Positions 18,529 through 21,148 of a stretch of 21,148 bases of DNA are shown piece by piece (position 1 is the stretch's first letter; the number at the start of each line of letters is the position of its first letter). Source of the DNA: CAZNNH01 sp964574335 (GTDB lineage: Bacteria > Acidobacteriota > Vicinamibacteria > Fen-336). The notes beneath the pieces were generated by a model, which saw only the letters and a program-made list of their open reading frames with translations, was not told the origin of the DNA and ran no database searches. The DNA lies in assembly GCA_964574335.1 (NCBI GenBank), contig CAZNNH010000107.1:1-21148 (forward strand), read 5' to 3'. Both the position numbers and the translations under genes were made by a program.

Positions 18529-18550
18529 AACGCACGGAAAGGGGGGCACC

Positions 18551-18934
18551 ATCGGCTCCAAGGTGTTTGTCGGCAACCTGAGCTTCGAGACCACGTCGGA
18601 GGAGCTCGAGGCGCTGTTCGTCCCGTTCGGTGAGGTCGCCGGGGTGTCGGTCCCCACCGACCGGATGACCGGCCGGCCTCGGGGTTTCGCCTTCGTGGAG
18701 TTCAATCGATCGGAGGACGCGGCCGAGGCGATCAAGAAGCTCGACGGGCACGAGCTGGCTGGACGCCGGCTGAGGATCAACGAGGCCAACGAACGCCCTG
18801 GCCCCGGAGGCGGGGGCGGCGGCGGAGGGTACGGGGGTCCCTCGGCGGGACGAGCGTTCCGCCCGCCCCCACGAGCCCCGCGCCCGAAGGGTAGCCGCAG
18901 GAACGTTCGGGCCCGCAAGCGCAGCGTCTGGTAG
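18551..18934 (+). CDS. single-RRM RNA-binding protein
   Basis: This protein of about 127 residues has one RNA recognition motif (residues 1-78) with RNP2 (VFVGNLSF) and RNP1 (RGFAFVEF) both intact. A glycine-rich linker (PGPGGGGGGGGYGG) and a basic tail (RPKGSRRNVRARKRSVW) follow. Such proteins bind single-stranded RNA and often act as cold-shock-type RNA chaperones. The start is unusual: at the position where relatives read MGSK, the codon is ATC (18551), about 4 nt after AAAGGGGGG. The nearest standard starts are the GTG at 18563, which would begin at RNP2 and lacks a ribosome binding site, and the ATG at 18377, which would add 58 non-conserved residues across the hairpin leader. So ATC initiation or a sequence error is likely. 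Confidence 0.85.
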   Translation: MGSKVFVGNLSFETTSEELEALFVPFGEVAGVSVPTDRMTGRPRGFAFVEFNRSEDAAEAIKKLDGHELAGRRLRINEANERPGPGGGGGGGGYGGPSAGRAFRPPPRAPRPKGSRRNVRARKRSVW

Positions 18935-18999
18935 CCCGTCGAAGCCGGCTGGGGCGGCCGCTCTCGGAGCCGTGCCGGCAACCGGGCGGGAGGGGACGT

Positions 19000-19320
19000 A
19001 TGGCGGGAATCCAGGTCGAGTACGTCGGCTTCACGCCCAGGCCCACGGCGCGCGAGTACACGCTTCTGGTCAAACGCGCGGGGGAGATCTACAGCTTCAC
19101 CGTCGCCATCGCCAACGACGCCTTCCGGAGCCGCCGAGCCCGATATCAGGATGCCCCGGACATCTGCTTCCTGAAGCTCCAACGCGAGCTAGCCGCCTGC
19201 CAGAGCCAGCTCCCCCCCGCTCGGTTGAAGGTCACCGACGACGACCTCGAGGCCTACCGGGCCGCCCACGCGCCCAAGCCGCCCCAACGCCGCCACCGGC
19301 CGGTGTTGCCCCAGCCGTAA
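19000..19320 (+). CDS. small conserved-looking hypothetical protein
   Basis: This 106-residue soluble protein has a GGGAGGGG ribosome binding site just before its ATG. The first ~70 residues look like a compact beta-rich domain (IQVEYVGFTPRPTAREYTLLVKRAGEIYSFTVAIAND) followed by helices with two Cys (ICFLKLQRELAACQSQL). The Pro/Arg-rich end (PKPPQRRHRPVLPQP) is probably disordered. I cannot name a family. It lies 65 bp after the RRM gene on the same strand and might share its transcript. The codon bias is that of its neighbours. Confidence 0.7.
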   Translation: MAGIQVEYVGFTPRPTAREYTLLVKRAGEIYSFTVAIANDAFRSRRARYQDAPDICFLKLQRELAACQSQLPPARLKVTDDDLEAYRAAHAPKPPQRRHRPVLPQP

Positions 19321-19345
19321 CCGGCGCGGATTGACGCGGCCGCGC

Positions 19346-19361
19346 CCCGGGCCGGCCCGGG
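19346..19361. terminator. 16-bp perfect palindrome after the small hypothetical gene
   Basis: CCCGGGCCGGCCCGGG can fold as a 6-bp GC stem with a CCGG loop, 26 nt after the stop at 19318-19320. It may terminate transcription ahead of the next promoter. No T-run follows, so this is tentative. Confidence 0.35.
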
Positions 19362-19394
19362 CCACGAGCCCCGCGCGGCTCTCGGGGTGGCTGC

Positions 19395-19400
19395 TAGAAT
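19395..19400 (+). promoter_or_regulatory. -10 element (TAGAAT) upstream of the 562-residue protein gene
   Basis: TAGAAT is a strong -10 box 14 nt before the ATG at 19415, so the transcript would have a leader of about 7-8 nt (CCTCCTCC), too short and C-rich for a Shine-Dalgarno sequence. The gene would thus be almost leaderless. A TTGACG at 19331-19336 is too far away (58 bp) to be its -35. Confidence 0.5.
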
Positions 19401-19414
19401 AGGGCCCCTCCTCC

Positions 19415-21103
19415 ATGGGAACCTCGGACCTGCGACGGCTCGAGAGCCTCAAGGCCCAGTACGGGGGCGACGCCGCCCCTCGCAAGCGGGCCCTGCTGCG
19501 ACGGCTGGCCCGCACCCGGCTCGCGTCGGCGGAGGCCGTGCTGCGGTTGCACGAGGTGCTGTGCTTCCTGCGCGCCTACCCCGACGATGCCGCGCTGCTG
19601 CTGCAGGTGGTGCGGATGCTGGGCCGCTTCGAGCGCCGCCGCGACCTGCGGCAGCACCAGGCCGCCCTCGAGGACAGCGGCATCGCCGGCACGCCCATCG
19701 TCTATTGCTTCTTCGACGAGATGGCCCAGTGGCTGGCGGAACGCTGGCCCCGACAGGTGTCGATCGAGTGGGACCAGATCGACCAGCCCGAGCGGCTGGA
19801 GCGGATCCTCCCCGTGCTCGCCCTCTACGCCGAGACGCCGGCCCTCGACGAGGTGGCGCTGGATCTCCCCGACTGGCTGGCCCGGCTGGCGGGGCGCCGC
19901 GACACGGACGCCGCCTTCGTGCTGCGCCGGATCCGGGACCTCGACCTGCCCGGCCACGTCCGCGAATCGCTCTACGAGGGCCTGGGCTTGTTCCTGCGCC
20001 TCTCCCCCGGCCCCGGCACGCCCTCGCGCACCCACGCCTTCGTCCCCCGCAGCCCCATCACCTACCAGGCGGGGCCGCTGCGCCGTGGCCGCCCGGACCT
20101 GTGCGCCGAGGTGCGCCGTCCTCCTGTGGCTGAGGAAGAGGTCTCACGCCGAGAGGGACAGCGCCTGATCGACCTGGCCCGCGAGTCGATGGTCACCCGC
20201 AGCCGCGACCTCGACGCCTTCGCCTACGGCGACCCGAACGACGTCCGGGTCTTCGACTGCGGCGAGGGGCTCGAGCTGGCGGCGATCGGCCTGGTCCCCG
20301 AGCGGCGGCTGCTGCTCGAGGCCGTCTACGGCTTCCTGACCCTCAAGAACGGCGTGCCGATCGGCTACGTGCTCAACAGCGCCCTGTTCGGCTCGGCCGA
20401 GATCGCCTACAACGTCTTCGACACCTTCCGCGGGGCCGAGGCGGCCCACGTCTACGGCCGGGTGCTGGCCACCGTCGCCGCCCTCTTCGGGGCGGAAGAC
20501 TTCACGATCTACCCCTACCAGCTCGGCGGCGACGGCAACGACGAGGGCCTGCAGTCGGGGGCCTTCTGGTTCTACCAGAAGCTGGGCTTCCGCCCCCGTG
20601 GCCCAGCGACGCTGAAGCTGATGCGGTCCGAGCTGCGCAAGATGAAGACCCGGCCCGGCTATCGCTCCAGCATCAAGACCCTGGAGCGTCTGGCCCAGGA
20701 GAACGTCTACCTCCACTGCGGCCCGAGGCGCGACGACGTGATCGGCCTGCTGCCGCTGGAGAACGTCGGCCTGGCCGTGGTGTCCAGCCTGGCCCGGCGC
20801 TTCGGCGCCGACCGCAAGCGCGGCGAGCGAGCTCTTGCCGACGAGGCTCGCAATCGGCTGGGGCTCGGCTCGCTGCGAGGTCTCTCCCCCGGCCAGCGCC
20901 TGGCCTTCAGGCGCTGGGCGCCGCTGGTGGCGGTGCTCCCCGGCCTGGGAGGTTGGAGCTCCAAGCAGCGACGGGAGCTGGGCCAGGTGATCCTGGCCAA
21001 GGGCGGGCGGCGGGAGTCGGACTACGTGCGCCGCTTCGACGCCCACCCCAGGCTGCGGGCCGCCCTGTGCCGCCTGGCGCAGGCACCCGCCCTGGGGACA
21101 TGA
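19415..21103 (+). CDS. uncharacterised 562-residue protein with a GNAT-like segment
   Basis: I do not recognise a named family. Residues 1-~190 are helical and Arg/Leu-rich (LRRLESLKAQYGG, VLRLHEVLCFLRAYPDDAALLLQVVRML). Residues ~300-395 resemble a GNAT acetyltransferase core: YGFLTLKNGVPIGYVL as paired strands, then IAYNVFDTFRGAEAAHVYGRVL (330-351) like the acetyl-CoA-binding turn and helix, then AFWFYQKLGF (383-392) like the final A-x-x-FYxKLGF motif. Acetyl-CoA binding is inference, since the usual R/Q-x-x-G-x-G/A loop is not clean. Residues ~400-560 are mostly helical and basic. No signal peptide or TM helix is seen. The stop codon lies inside a terminal inverted repeat, so the last residues (LGT) may come from that element. 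Confidence 0.8.
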   Translation: MGTSDLRRLESLKAQYGGDAAPRKRALLRRLARTRLASAEAVLRLHEVLCFLRAYPDDAALLLQVVRMLGRFERRRDLRQHQAALEDSGIAGTPIVYCFFDEMAQWLAERWPRQVSIEWDQIDQPERLERILPVLALYAETPALDEVALDLPDWLARLAGRRDTDAAFVLRRIRDLDLPGHVRESLYEGLGLFLRLSPGPGTPSRTHAFVPRSPITYQAGPLRRGRPDLCAEVRRPPVAEEEVSRREGQRLIDLARESMVTRSRDLDAFAYGDPNDVRVFDCGEGLELAAIGLVPERRLLLEAVYGFLTLKNGVPIGYVLNSALFGSAEIAYNVFDTFRGAEAAHVYGRVLATVAALFGAEDFTIYPYQLGGDGNDEGLQSGAFWFYQKLGFRPRGPATLKLMRSELRKMKTRPGYRSSIKTLERLAQENVYLHCGPRRDDVIGLLPLENVGLAVVSSLARRFGADRKRGERALADEARNRLGLGSLRGLSPGQRLAFRRWAPLVAVLPGLGGWSSKQRRELGQVILAKGGRRESDYVRRFDAHPRLRAALCRLAQAPALGT

Positions 21104-21146
21104 CCGGGTTTCCCCGTCTTGCCGTGGAAACCCGGATCGTGTCCCC
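21094..21146. repeat. imperfect inverted repeat, REP- or MITE-like, at the window edge
   Basis: A perfect 10-bp stem (CCGGGTTTCC 21104-21113 with GGAAACCCGG 21126-21135, 12-nt loop) is flanked by a second arm pair, GGGGACA (21094-21100) and TGTCCCC (21140-21146), with a short internal loop. Each arm is about 20 bases. The outer GGGGACA/TGTCCCC ends look like repeats spread by transposable elements. There is no T-tract, so it is not a typical terminator, though the hairpin could still block transcription. It may continue beyond the window. Confidence 0.6.
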
Positions 21147-21148
21147 CG

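Noticed and set aside
18440..18530. Resemblance of the RRM leader to a cyclic-di-GMP (GEMM) riboswitch, from ACGCAAGGTAAACC
   Set aside because: The order of conserved blocks is wrong and the second GEMM stem with its receptor is missing.
17558..18550. An N-terminal extension of the RRM protein by over 300 residues
   Set aside because: It lies opposite the DUF4386-like gene and across the divergent promoters and hairpins. The sequence is low-quality Arg/Pro/Ala-rich with no conservation signal I can see.
21104..21135. Intrinsic terminator for the last gene
   Set aside because: The stem is good, but there is no T-tract, the loop is 12 nt, and the outer arms extend the symmetry into the coding end, which fits a mobile repeat better.

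Overview
The window is 21 kb of very GC-rich bacterial DNA. It is packed with genes, with third codon positions almost all G or C, many GTG starts, and stop/start overlaps. No 16S rRNA, tRNA or unambiguous taxonomic marker is present. The gene content (TSUP exporter with its TIGR02186 partner, a PEP synthase-like hybrid, cytidylate-kinase-like/BON protein, TreYZ, cytochrome bd with CydDC, single-RRM protein) suggests a high-GC Gram-negative lineage such as Acidobacteriota, Myxococcota or Desulfobacterota. That placement is inference only.

Region 1 (3-5774) is one tight same-strand cluster: the C-terminal end of a TauE/SafE-type (TSUP) exporter; a signal-peptide/TM protein of the TIGR02186 type; an 867-residue protein with a PEP-synthase ATP-binding domain and phospho-histidine domain fused to a C-terminal domain I cannot assign; two receiver-only response regulators; a cytidylate-kinase-like protein ending in a BON domain; and a small three-TM protein. 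Gaps are 1, 7, 20, 6, 79 and 19 bp, so most are probably one transcript. This is the least understood part of the window. It reads as an exporter tied to a phosphotransfer/nucleotide signalling module.

Region 2 (5823-10534) is treZ-treY, the two enzymes that make trehalose from maltodextrin or glycogen ends. The genes overlap by 4 bp, and treZ appears to be transcribed from a leaderless promoter. Region 2b (10589-11265) is a DNA-3-methyladenine glycosylase I (tag) gene, also with a leaderless promoter signature.

Region 3 (11336-17482) is a complete cydABDC operon. It encodes both subunits of a short-Q-loop cytochrome bd quinol oxidase and the two halves of the CydDC ABC exporter needed for its assembly. 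CydD probably starts at a TTG overlapping the cydB stop, and CydC at a GTG overlapping the cydD stop. CydC ends in a 57-bp tandem duplication that runs into a convergent gene.

Region 4 (17419-21148) holds a six-TM DUF4386-like gene on the minus strand. It is divergent, across a mirrored pair of -10 elements, from an RRM RNA-binding protein gene. That gene has a structured leader and seems to lack an ATG/GTG/TTG start at the conserved position; an ATC sits there. A small hypothetical protein follows, then a 562-residue protein with a GNAT-like segment. The stop codon of the last gene lies inside a 50-bp imperfect inverted repeat at the window's edge.
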